A stretch of DNA of 64,000 bases from Lepidurus packardi (Eukaryota; Arthropoda; Branchiopoda; Notostraca; Triopsidae): positions 8,948,565 through 9,012,564 of the forward strand of contig JAKZAN010000001.1 of the NCBI GenBank assembly GCA_023053545.1, in the 5' to 3' direction. Below are positions 20,911-31,982 of the stretch, piece by piece. Under the pieces are notes generated by a model. It had not been told where the DNA came from, did not search any database, and worked only from the letters and a program-made list of their open reading frames with translations. The position numbers were made by a program, and so were the translations under genes. Position 1 is the first letter of the stretch. The number at the start of each line of letters is the position of its first letter.

Positions 20911-22719
20911 TGGAAACATTCAAGTTTTCTTATTGTAACAAATGTATAGCGAGTAAAAGAGAGAAGGGGGGGAATGACTCCGTGACTACCCAATATATTA
21001 TAATAGCAGATTTGGGGGAATTAATTGTATAGCAGAGGACTTGAAGGTCAGTTCGATATGAAACGAGCTGACAGTCTTAATATTTGTTAATCCCTTACGG
21101 ATTCGGCAACGTATATCGGAATTGAGTCTGTTTTTAAGGCATTTTTATTCATTTTTTATGGAGGCTAATGACGTGAAAATTGTTCTGTTTGGAAACGGGT
21201 GTGATTCGTGGCGTGGCTGAGCGTTTCAGGTGCCGTATTACAACTCTGACCCGGGGTTTTAGATCACCAAGGTTATTCGGTCCAATTTGCTGCACCGTAG
21301 CAACCAGCAGCACACGCAGGTGTCAATTATGTATACACAAAAAGGTAAAAGTTCGCCAAGAGTGATATGCGCCTGTTGAGCTCTTCCAGCACCGACCCAA
21401 CCTTTGAAGGGAGCTAAGAAGAGCGAGTGAGAGAGCGAGAGAGAGAGAGAGAAAAAGAAACGAGAAATCCCGGAGCAAACGCCCTTTGTGTCGTGGAGTT
21501 AATGGTTTGGCCTGCAGCTAGATCAGACTTTTGACCCTCCACTTTGATAAGCATGCTAAATACTTTATAGCACATGATAGTAGAGCGAGAGTTGCTTTGT
21601 TAGATACCTTTTGCCTTTACGGCCAAGTCGGAATTGGCCCGCAGCAGCACACACATACACATACTCACACACAGCTTGGAAAAAGATAAAGAAGCAGCCA
21701 AGACAGCACACATCTACCACCGTCCTAGCAAACAAGTTTTTTTCAACGAAAAATAATACAAGTATAGCCCACTTGTAGCTTCCTTTCTAAAAAAAACGAC
21801 TCCTAAAAAAGCTGGTTTGACTTCCTGTGGCCAGTAAATGTTTCAAGTTTTCAATTATTGCTTCATTCCAACTATGAAATATGGACATGTTCCTTAGTTT
21901 TCGGTTATTGCTTCTTTCTAGGAACTTTTGTTTCGACATTGTACTTCACGCCAACAATGAAATATAGGCAAAGCTTTTAAAAAGATTTAATTAGTCTTCT
22001 TTCTAAAAGTGAATTATTAACATTATTTCAACGAGCTGTAAAACTTGAAAGATTGTCTCGTTTGCCAGCATTGCTCCAAGCCAACAATTAATCCTCAGAC
22101 CCTTTCCATTTAAATAGTAAAAAGATTCATTATTAGGCCTATTTTAACTCCCGTAAAACCATTTCATGATATTCCAAAAATGGGGCAAAAACGTTCAGGG
22201 TAACCTTCTAAAGGGTTTACTTACCGTCCCATATCCTTTAATGCAATTAGCTCGACAAGAAGTTACATTTTCTTCTTTTTCTTTGGCTTTATTGCAGATC
22301 GCAAAATACCGTAAACTGTAGTCGAATCAGTAAATGTATGCAAGTTAATTCCGATATTCAATTATAGCTTCAATTTAGCAACATTTAATCTTCGCTCCAG
22401 TAATTAATTGGCGATTCTCTTCAACAGATAAGTATGTACTTTATGAACGCCTAAAGTTTATTTGAATAAAAAAGGAAAACAAAAAACAAGCAAGCTTTCC
22501 GGTTTTGCAATTATTGCTTCAATCAGGAATGAACGGATTTCTTCACTGTAATGATGCAGTGCAGAGGCTATATTTCAACAGTGTACTTGGAACACTATTT
22601 AACAAAAGAATTGCGAATCAGCTTTGTATTGTTAGGTATAGCTTACCTATATGGTTGAGGCAACATGTATCGATTGCATGACATTAGTATTTGACAAGGG
22701 CGGATTAGAACTCTGAGCG
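20911..22719. other. non-coding stretch with degenerate dispersed repeat
   Basis: Apart from a GA-rich tract at about 21424-21455 and a CA-rich tract near 21646-21672, the segment 21840-22530 holds four degenerate copies of a motif like TTTTCAATTATTGCTTC (near 21848, 21898, 22352 and 22503). No gene is visible. Confidence 0.45.
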
Positions 22720-22948
22720 TTACTTTGCTATATATGCGACACCATAATGAGATTTTCCCTTGTAAGTAAACCTATCGGCGAAAGAGTAAGAATCGGATAA
22801 AGAGGAATCAAGGGTGTATATATGAACATGATGTCTTTCGTGCTGACGTCTCATTTGTTTGACTTTTTCTGGTTCCTTACAGGCGAAGGGCGAAGGCGAA
22901 AGGCCGATGAAGAAACAGCAGCAGTTGGGTTTAGGCACCTTCAAACTG
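22720..22948 (-). CDS. possible exon, unidentified gene
   Basis: A strong acceptor ('tctcttccacag') is followed by a frame open to a stop at the left end. It encodes a Cys-rich start (PNCCCFFIGLSPSPFACK), a basic middle with KQMRRQHERHHVHIY and an ending YGVAYIAK. I recognise no domain. The stop may be used, or an internal donor may precede it. The call rests only on the acceptor and the composition. Confidence 0.25.
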
Positions 22949-23241
22949 TGGAAGAGAGAAGATGTATGGAACGGTTTCATATGCGGTAGATGTGTTGCAG
23001 CTGATGAATGATTCCGAAAGTCTAGGAGCATGAAGGAAGGGAAGAACCGTATAATTTGTATTGACATGTGAAGGTAAGTTATGGCAAAACGTCCTAGGCC
23101 ATATGCCTTTTGGGTACATTATGCAAATCCATCGAGTCTTCGAACCGCGAAATATGCTTTTAGGTTCACCAAAAGACGAACTTAAATACTGGAGAGCTAA
23201 AACAGGGAGGCAAAAGACTGTTTCGTTTTTTTGCCCTCACC

Positions 23242-23474
23242 TTTTCACTCTCGCTTTTTTGCTTTTGGACGTCCTTCTTGCCTTTGTTGTCCTGTTGTTT
23301 TATGAGTTTTTGCACTGGCAGGGTAATTAGGTCTTAACTCTGCCAAGTCCAGGGCTTGCGTATAGAGCAGCAGTACCGTTTGGATTTTGGCAATCGTTTC
23401 TTGGCGTCTTTTCAAACTTTTTCTCCCCTCAGCATCTTCAATCAGTTGTCCCTTGCGGAAGAGCGAATCTTTAG
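23242..23474 (-). CDS. possible exon, unidentified gene with basic C-terminus
   Basis: After an acceptor ('tttctttttctaag', minus strand) an open frame encodes DSLFRKGQLIEDAEGRKSL, then a helical stretch QTVLLLYTQALDLAELRP, and ends in a basic tail GRPKAKKRE before a stop. A strong donor (AAAAG/gtgagg) lies a few bases past the stop. The helical and basic composition looks coding, but the family is unknown. It may be the upstream part of the gene ending at 20703. Confidence 0.3.
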
Positions 23475-24690
23475 TCTTAGAAAAAGAAAATGTAAATCGT
23501 ACCACGCTACCATAAGCTCCTGGTAATTTATGTTTATACATGTGAAATATACGACTGGAGTATATTTTTGCGGTTTGGAATTATACTACAGTTTCAAGCT
23601 TTATATATGTTTTATGAGAGGACTTTTTTGTTAGTTTTTAATAAAGTAAAGTGGAGTAATTTAACCCCGTACTTTGGACTCTAGGCGGAAAGTCATCAAG
23701 TTAGGTTTATTGTCTCTTCGGGTCACACTATACAAACCATAAAGTCGTGCAGTTAGGCCTGTTAAGATTTAACAACTCCATTTTCGGCTTCTTTTGGTAC
23801 TTTTTTGCTCTTCCTAGACAACAAACAGGCACGAGGATTTAGTTCATTTGAGGGCTTTTTTAAGACCTATGTTGCTATTTGGAAGATGTTAAAGGTTTAA
23901 GTTTAAACGTGTAAGTGATTTAAATAGATGCAGAAAGGTTCTTCTATGCAAACCTCAAATATGAAAATAAAATGTGTAGTATAATAACCAATCAAATTAC
24001 GACACTAACTAAGAACAAATGCGTAATATGCCTTCAAAAGCTTTGAATTACGATCATTATCGAATTGTTTAACTAACTGACTTATCTAGCCATGCTTCTT
24101 TCAACGTCAACGTACTGTGCAAAGTACAAAGCCAAAATTGCTAAAAAAAAAAAAAAATCTTGGTTATAATTGACGTACGGAATGTAACTTATGAATAACG
24201 TATCTTAATGTTTACATTCATCTCTAACAGCTGGTTACGGAGAAAAATGGGTTCAAAATGCTTTGTACGACTTGTAAGAGTGCAATGTGGAGTGGTTGGT
24301 TTCAATTGGGACGATTAAACGCATATAATCAATTCTTATCATGTTGGATGTTTTGCTAAAGTTGCGTTCACGTAACTTCACACAAGTCGAGAAAGAAGTA
24401 ACGTTTAACTGAACTGTATACATTTGCGGGGATTGCCCGTTGAAAGTTGGATTGTCAAGTTCGGATCGAAGTACAAGTGCACGGCAAAGAACTTGACAGA
24501 AATATCGAGAGAAAAGTTGTCTACTTGTTGCTTTTATATACTTTCAGTCCATTCCAGTTGGATTTCGTCCGCTCCACCTGCTAGTCCTGTTGTGGTGTTT
24601 ATTTGATTTTGATTAAAGGTTTAGGTCTTGGTGAATCGTGAGGTTGTATGTCGAACGAAGTACAAACCTGATGCTGTAGGCGGTGAGAAA
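23475..24690. other. intergenic stretch, nothing recognised
   Basis: AT-rich sequence without recognisable exons or repeats. It lies 5' of the ANKS3-like gene and may contain its promoter and 5' UTR. Confidence 0.4.
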
Positions 24691-26255
24691 ATGCTGCGCT
24701 GTCGCAGAAAACCTCCACCCATAATTTTAACAGATTCTTTCAATTCGAATCCTTTTATCTCTAGAAGGCGTCGAAATAATCGGCCTGGTCATAAAAGTAA
24801 CGGCAGCAGCAGTGATGGCAATTCACCTGAACTTTAAGAAGAAAGAAATTACTTGTCTGTAGTTCTCAATCAAATCACAAATTCCTTACCCTTGATTCCC
24901 TTTGACGCCTGGATAGCGGCCAGTGTTGGTGACCAATCTTATTTCGATGCCAAGTAAACTCGCTTAACAATTTGTCAAATCGGAGATGGAAACGTAGTTC
25001 TTCAATTAATCACATTTCAGTATTGATGGGTAATTTTTGCGAAAAGCCGCGGAGGATGGACTCCACTCATGTACGCGAGCTTCTATGGAAACGTGGGCAT
25101 GGTTCGTATCATTGTTGTGAAGGCCGTAATCTCACATGTGAACGAAATAAATTATTCTCGCCGATCCGCGCTGATGTTGGCCGCGGCAGCCGGCCACGCC
25201 TCCGTGTTGGAAATGCTTTTAGCTGTCAGGATCAATTTGGAAAAATTTTGATACCAAAACTTGTAGCCTTTTTCCCGGTCTTTTCTTTTAGTTTCATGTT
25301 GACATGGAAGTGCGCGATACTCAGGATTGGACGGCACTGTTGATTACTGCACATGCGGGGAGCTTAAACGCTGCGCAAGTTTTACTCAAATACGGAGCCA
25401 ATGTCAATTCAAGGTGAAGAGAATAAAAGGGAGCTTAGCAGTAGACGAATAAGTTCGTTTAGGGAAGGAGTCTTTGGACAAACTGCGCTGTATTTGGCGG
25501 CTTTGAATGGATGTAAGGAAATGGTCGCATTGTTGCTCAAGTATGGAGTCGACCCTCAGATTGGTACGTTTCACCAGGATACGCCCCTTAATGCCGCGCT
25601 TCGTAATGGCCGAACTGCTACGGCAGCTCTTCTTTCCAACACTGACAGTAACAAAATGAAAATAAAAAAAGCTAATTGGACAGAATTGCTGACTTATATT
25701 TGGGCTTTTCTAAATAAAACAATAGATACATTACTGGCGGTACCTTCCCTTTTAATTCATGGACCGAAAACCAGCAAATTCAGCCTATCCTTTGAAAGTA
25801 TCTCTGCAGAATTGTATAATTCCTCCCGGAAAACAAGACATACATTTTTTCTTGAGATGGCATAATTTGGAACGACTTGTGCCGCTTTTCGAAGAACAGG
25901 GCGTGGACCGGGAAGTGTTTTTAACCCTGAACATGGATGCTTTTATCCAAATTGGAATTAGGTACAATTTGAAATTAATAAAAAAAAAATCTCCCTGATA
26001 ATTATGTTGCTCTCTTTCAGAGATGCCTCGGTGAAAGAGCAACTGATACATCTGGCACAGCAATGCCAAGCAAGTCAGCTGTTTTACGGAGATTTACGCC
26101 ACTTCCAAAACGTCTGGAGTCATCTGAGACTTTTATTACATAAACTCACTTTCCATGTTCTATTCCCTGATCTGATTCAAATCTTAGCTAAAGGAGACGC
26201 CTTTTACTTAAATATCTGGGTTTGGCGAACCTGTTCTTTTTCTTTTTTGCGCTAA
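24691..26255 (+). CDS. ankyrin-repeat and SAM-domain protein, ANKS3-like
   Basis: Probable exons: 24691-24797, about 24861-24953, 25047-25224, 25292-25413, 25463-25739, 25810-25961, 26021-26255. Ankyrin repeats include GGWTPLMYASFYGN, RRSALMLAAAAGHASV, DWTALLITAHAGS and GQTALYLAALNGCKE. A SAM domain follows (RLVPLFEEQGVDREVFLTL), split by an intron at IGI/R. The order, GWTPLMYAS and FEEQ-VD--FLTL agree with what I recall of ANKS3, a ciliary/nephronophthisis-module scaffold that binds ANKS6 and NEK family partners. From 25047 the joins keep frame. The two 5' exons are uncertain: a TGA or TAA blocks direct read-through near 25023-25033, so I used an intron 24954-25046 with a weak acceptor. Human ANKS3 is longer and has a coiled coil after SAM, not seen here. 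The next gene starts 765 bp downstream on the same strand. Confidence 0.7.
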
Positions 26256-26934
26256 AGAAATTACTCTGTATATTACGAAGAATTGTACGAATATTGAAAA
26301 GGGAATAAGATTTTAATTCACTACTTTCGTGCCATCATGTGGCATATTGCCGAATTTCTCTTGGATTTAAAAAAAATCTTTGCGGTTAAGAACTTTATTA
26401 TATTCGTAAAACAATCTACTCGAATATCCCGAACGAAGGTAGAACAAATTTGAACAAACGAAGAACAAATTTGTATCGCTGACCTCAATTTATAGCGTTT
26501 CAAAGGCTCGATTGTTGACATTCAAAGTGTAAGAGCTGAAGAGTGAAAATAAGCAAGTATCCTCAGTCTAATCCGATGTCATATATGAGGCACGAACTTA
26601 TCTATTTTGAAAACCCTTTGATGATTGTTCATAGAAAGAAAATATCAAGTATCGTTTCTGTAATCTGAGTTTTGCCTTGTAGCTGACATCTGAGATAAAA
26701 TTCCCCAATCAGGAGGCTCCGCCCTTTTAGTCTGTGGCAAGAAGGCTAGAAAACAACAAGAATCCTACGCCGAGTGGTCACACTGTTCATCAATCTCCTT
26801 TTGTTGTGTTATTTTTGTTCTGCACGCCAAATTTTGGAAAGGTTGTCACACAGCGAACGTTTGAAAATATCATATTCATTATTGTCTAATTTGTAGGTAC
26901 TTTGATGGTTCATAGACTTAGGAAATAAGGTTTG

Positions 26935-27005
26935 GAGGCCCTGTATTGCAAACACATTTCTGCAAACACATTTTGGCTGTATTGCAAACACATTTGGCTC
27001 TGCAA
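26935..27005. repeat. short tandem repeat in the TPR-RRM gene 5' region
   Basis: The phrase CTGTATTGCAAACACATTT occurs twice with partial further copies (TCTGCAAACACATTTTGG) immediately before the start codon of the TPR-RRM gene. It probably lies in the 5' UTR or core promoter. Confidence 0.6.
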
Positions 27006-27019
27006 AACAAAAGGAAGCC

Positions 27020-28307
27020 ATGGCTTCAGTGACATCGGATGATAATGAAGCCTATGAACAAAAATTGACGGCCGCATTACGTTATATGACTGTTGGCGAA
27101 TGGTCTCAAGCTAAAGATGTCTTAGCAGGAACGTTTGACCTGAATCCCAAAGATCCCCGAGCGTACGTCATTCGTTCGAAATGTTACTATATGTTGGAGC
27201 AATATGGTAGCGCCGTTCCTGACGCAATGGAAGCCCTTCGACTCGACCAAAACAATAGGCTAGCAATGTTGCATTACGCTCAGTCCGTTCGCGCCATGGG
27301 GGAAGTTTCCTTGGCCTACCAAGTTGTAGAAAAGCTGATAAAAGCTGGTTATGACACCGAAGAATTCAAACGTGAACTGGCTTTACCAGAATATAAGAGC
27401 TTTTCACGCGGTCCTGTTATAAAAAGTCACACAAAGTAATTAAATCTTAAACAAATTTTACAAGAACTCATTGACTGCTTTCTTTAAATTTAGACCGACT
27501 TCCGAAGAGGACACTGCCAAATCTAATGTGATATGGGTGGGCAACGTGTTTGCTACTATTCGAGAACGGGACCTGATTAACCATTTTGCCAAATATGGTG
27601 GGCTTGCGAAGATTGACCTGCCCAATAATCGTCGTTTTGCCTATGTTTTCTACGAGAATCGTGAATCAGCCCAAAGAGTTATGGAAAATGCTGATCGCAT
27701 GAATATCCAAGGCTTTCACTTAAAAGTGAATTACGCGAACTTCTGCACCGATATCGACGACAAAGAAGCGTTGACCAAGCAAGTCGCTTTGTTTGTATTA
27801 TTTTTATACATTTTAACACTATATTAATTCACGATTTTTACGTAATTCCAGTCCTAAGAATCCTAAAAGCTGCTGCTCTTTATGGGTGGGCAACATTCCA
27901 CGTTCCATGTCAGATACTGTTCTAGCCCAAATTTTCTCTCGGTATTAAGAATTGTGTTATTACAATGTCAACAGATTTCTTGCCTGTTTGCGTAAATGTC
28001 TAGGTGTGGTTTGGTGAGCTGTAACGTCTTGGACGGCGAGCATGATGGCAAGAAAAGCGCGTTTGTGAACTACAGTAAAAGCGAAGAAGCTTCAAAAGCA
28101 ATGGAGACGCTTCAAGGATTTGATTGTAAAGAATACGGTCGGCAAGGATCCAAGCTTTTACTCAAGTTCAGGCAGCCTCGTAAGTCGACAAACTCTGGCT
28201 CGGGAATAGAACCCCAAGAATGTCATTTCTGGCGCAAAGGGCATTGCAAAAACGGGACCAATTGCTCGTTCCGCCATTTAGAACATCACCGCGGTATGGA
28301 TTCCTAA
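27020..28307 (+). CDS. TPR-RRM-RRM-CCCH RNA-binding protein
   Basis: Exons 27020-27435, 27494-27778 (or -27782), 27852 (or 27859)-27941, 28004-28307; about 364 residues. Order: TPR-like helical repeats (residues 10-130, e.g. LRYMTVGEWSQAKDVL and DPRAYVIRSKCYYMLEQY); RRM1 (about 145-225, RNP2-like VIWVGNVF and RNP1-like RRFAYVFYEN); RRM2 (about 240-325, RNP2-like LWVGNIP and RNP1-like KKSAFVNY); one C-x7-C-x5-C-x3-H zinc finger (about 340-360). TPRs bind proteins, and RRM and CCCH modules bind single-stranded RNA, so a cytoplasmic or nuclear mRNA regulator is inferred. I know no standard named family with this order. ATG 27020 has a good context (gccATGG). Intron 2 seems to use a GC donor. A possible alternative donor in the last exon (CGCG/gtatgg at about 28293) would replace the C-terminal few residues. 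Confidence 0.85.
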
Positions 28308-28574
28308 CACTATTCATCCATACCCATGTGTTAAAGATTTTTCTACTGTTACCTGTTCATGTGACTTACTCTATGTTATAAATCCAGAAGAGTGTGCCAA
28401 GCACAAATTCTTGATATCTTCCATACATATGTAAGTGCGCTTTTATTACAATGGGTTTCGACCTGCATTCCTACGTTTGCCTACTGATCAAATTACTGAG
28501 TTGCTGTACCAGAAAGGGGGGCGTTTAAGGTCCAAGCACGAAGACGCACAGTCTTTGAGAAGAAATAGTGAGTC

Positions 28575-31239
28575 ATGGACCTTAAATGCATTCCTACTAC
28601 AGTTTTTTTGCTGATTCTAGGTACAACTTTCGCAGAATCTTTCTTTAATTGTGAAAGTTAACGCATTTTTTTTAGGATTATGGGTTACTGGCACTAATGC
28701 TTTGGTGAAAAGGTGGCTTCCAACGCTAGAGTGGAATGACCAATCGCAATGGTCGTCCAAGAAAGTACCTTGCGATAAACAAACAGTTATATTCCCGGCA
28801 GATCAAGTCTTTTCTGTGTCTGTCGGCTCAGAAATGGCTTGGTCGACGTTAATATTGCCCCTGAATGGAGAAATCGTCCTGAATATTCACGATCATGAGA
28901 TGGTGAGGTCAGCCCCTGATAGCGCCTGTACTCCGGAGGGTAATTTCTACTAAATTAACTAAAGTTTAATAAAAGTTTATTTGTTTTTGGACTTTTAGAA
29001 GTAGCTTTTCTTGGAGGACAAGCGAAGAGTTGGTTCGATCCGAAGAGTTGGCATATTGGGGAGGAAACTGAAACGAATCTGGCCGTTCCTCACGCTCTAC
29101 GTATTCCTTGTCCCCTGGATGAAGTTGCGTTGCCTTCTTTGGATAGAAGTGTTAATATAGACTTCCATCATCACACCATTCGTGCCACAAAAATGAGCTT
29201 TGGTGATGCGGTAAGACATGCTTTTATTAGTTAACTGTTACTAATTTGTATTGTTTCGTGTATTGATTTTGTGGCTTTACGTAAAGCACCGTTACGAAGT
29301 ACCGGTTCACTTGTTGATGAATCGTTTTTAATAGATTTTTAGTGCCGAAAATTTAACCGAATGGTATTCGCGTCACGGTTATTTCCAATTTAAGAATATG
29401 AATACTAGTAAGCTCATCGAGTTTACCAATAACGGCTGCGATGATCCACTCGGTTGCGTTTGTGAGAACGAAAATGATCCCAAGGTACATGTATTATAAA
29501 TAAATTATTTAAACCTTTCTTAATGAGTGTTGTCAATTTAAGGTTATGCAACTAGTTTGTGGAAAGTCCGTAGCTGTATGTCAATCTGATTATACCTGTG
29601 ACAATGCCGTTAAACCCAAGGGACACTGCTGCGAAATATGTGGTTTGTTATATTCACTCCTTCCTTTTATGTTACTTATAGGGGGTTCCACTGGCTGCAC
29701 TGTTGCAATATTTTTGCCACTCAGTGTATAAAGATATACAACTCGACACACTGAGTGCCAAAAATATTGCACGAGTGAGCCAGTGGAACGCGCTATTAAA
29801 ATAATTCATATAATTTGTTTCACTTTTTTGGAAATGTGATGAATTCAGACTTCGTAATCCATTTCAGGAGCCGTACTTTCGTTGGAAGTAGTCAAGGAGA
29901 GATTCACTTTAAACGGCCTGCAGGGGTTAATCGAGACTTTGAAAGCTTCTCGAAGCATTGACGTTTTCGCCAGTCGCACAGCAGAAAATGTGATGCAAGT
30001 AGTTGTCACCGACAATAATGACGCTCACCTGAGCCACGAATTTGCCCAGCAATTGCAGGCATACTTACTCAAGGACATTTCCAGCGAGAATATCTATGGT
30101 TTAAGCCAAGTCCGCTTGCACAAATCAAGCCCCGCCTTCCACATAGCAAAACCTTGGTCAGACTCGGACAAATACTGGGCCACGACATTCTCTTTAGTCG
30201 TTTTGGCTCTTGTCATTGCAGGCTTGCTAATGACGCTTGTTTGGGTCTATAAACGCCAGAGGTAGTTTTATTCTCTCTCTCAATGAATCTATTACTGGGA
30301 TTGACTCATTAATGTCCTATGAATAGAACTCCTGACATGATGGAAGTGGGATTTGTCCGTTTTGATAATGATGGAACACAACCTAACGTTGACGTCGAAT
30401 TACCCATTTCCGGAATGCGAGTGGAGCCTGACGTACCCCAAGATGACGTCGTGGGACATTTGCATAGGTCAACGGACCTGCCCACTGGAAGTACTGAGGT
30501 CAGAGCCAACACAGTAGGATTGGTGACGTCATCGCAAGATTTGCTCTGGAAGAAGCCCTTGCAACGCATTCGCGCATTTGCAAATCCCTTATTTGGGAAT
30601 CCCGTGGAAGCCTCAAGGTTTACCTTGTCTTCGCTCTTACAGTCCGCGAATACTTCGGATGGGACCGAGAATCCGACCTACGACGCCATGCAGGAAGCAG
30701 AATCTTCCCAAAATGATCAACCAGAGCTGAAATCCCTAAACAAGGATTTGAGCGCGGAACCAGTAGCTCAATTGGAAGAACCTGGAGGTGAAAATGCTGT
30801 AGGAGGAACTACGGGAGAACAAAACGATTCTGATCTAACAGAAATGGAAGAAACGGAATTTCAAGACATCCATTTAGGGGGCGATGATCAGGGTTTGATT
30901 GCGTCACCTATTGTTAATAATACGAGCACGGCGCCAGTACATCCCATGTTACAAGCGTCAAAACGCATAGCGTCGAATTTCCGTAAACTTTTAAGGAAAT
31001 CTGAGGCGAACAAAACCTCAAGCATGGGGAAAACACCCGTTCCCATGCAACGCCTTCAAGAAGAGGAGAAGGATATTCAAGTTATGAATAACGCGGCTGA
31101 ACCTATAGATGATGCCATTGTAACCACAACACCTGAAACAAATGTCGAACTGCCGGATGTTACTATCGATTTAGACCCAGAACCGTTCTTGGAAGATCGT
31201 GATGAGAAAAAACTAACCGCAACTATTTCAGAGGAATAG
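28575..31239 (+). CDS. AMN: amnionless homologue (cubilin co-receptor)
   Basis: Exons 28575-28620, 28676-28939, 28999-29210, 29335-29484, 29543-29642, 29868-30261, 30327-31239; all joins in frame, 692 residues. A signal peptide (MDLKCIPTTVFLLILG) is followed by the amnionless ectodomain: SQWSSKKVPCDKQTVIFPAD and ILPLNGEIVL line up with human AMN as I recall it, and a Cys-rich part has GCDDPLGCVCEN and GHCCEICG. One transmembrane segment lies at about 360-385. The cytosolic tail of about 300 residues is far longer than the human one and carries FANPLF (residue 473) and ENPTYDAM (NPTY at 504). FxNPxF and NPxY motifs bind Dab2/ARH-type clathrin adaptors. Amnionless anchors cubilin at the plasma membrane for protein uptake in absorptive cells and arthropod nephrocytes. 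The gene starts 268 bp after the TPR-RRM gene. Confidence 0.93.
29683..29792. mobile_element. fold-back (palindromic) element in amnionless intron 5
   Basis: Two arms of about 42 bp, beginning GTTCCACTGGCT and meeting near CACTCAGTG, are inverted around a roughly 22-bp spacer (about 29728-29749) with few mismatches. A long hairpin could form in DNA or in the intron RNA. The size and form fit a small MITE or fold-back insertion. No coding content and no second copy were noticed in the window. Confidence 0.8.
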
Positions 31240-31982
31240 TCGAAAAAAATAGATATAATGTTCGAGACCAAGTTAATTTATTGCCATTCTCTTTTCGGTA
31301 TGCGGTTTCCCAGTTTTGAACGCTAGAATGTATGAGTAGATACACAAAAGTATACGAAAGCAAGACATGGTGGAGCTAAATTTAGTTGTTTAGTTGGCGA
31401 GTTTTTGATTATGAGACGGAACTTGGCCAAATGCCGAAGGAGCACAAAATAGCATAGCGGTAAAGTTTCCGCCATATAAATCATTCTACGCACGACAAGA
31501 TGGATATTTACGCGATTAAGAACAGGTGACATCATCTCATGCGTTTGTAAAGTGATTTCACCGGGACCCACGCAATGCGAACGCTCTGAATCATAATTGA
31601 ATACATTTACGCAAACTTGTTATCCATACGTTTTAGGCGCGCCTACGCCATATAGGTTCAACCATTGTCACTCAGGTGGCGTTGTGGTTGTCTCATGTAG
31701 TTAAACACAACTTTTCCGCTCGCCAGCTCCCCAGTTTTTAGCGTCTGTCCATCCCGCAGACACCAAGTTCGTTCATTCAGTTACGAGATTCCCTTGAGTT
31801 GGTTGGCTAAATCTGTAACCATCAACAAATTATCTTCCAAACTTGTCTGCTTCCACTAAAACAAAGGAAGTGCTGTGAAGACGTTCCCTTTTTGTACGCC
31901 ATTCGTTGCTAATTAGCAGCGTACTTTTGTCTCTGTACTATTGCTTCTAATTAGTCAGTTTACAACGTGCTCAAAATAGAAA
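31240..31982. other. amnionless 3' flank and adhesion-gene 5' region
   Basis: No coding sequence is recognised. It must contain the 3' UTR of amnionless and the promoter and 5' UTR of the downstream Ig gene. I did not find a canonical AATAAA close after the amnionless stop. Confidence 0.4.
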
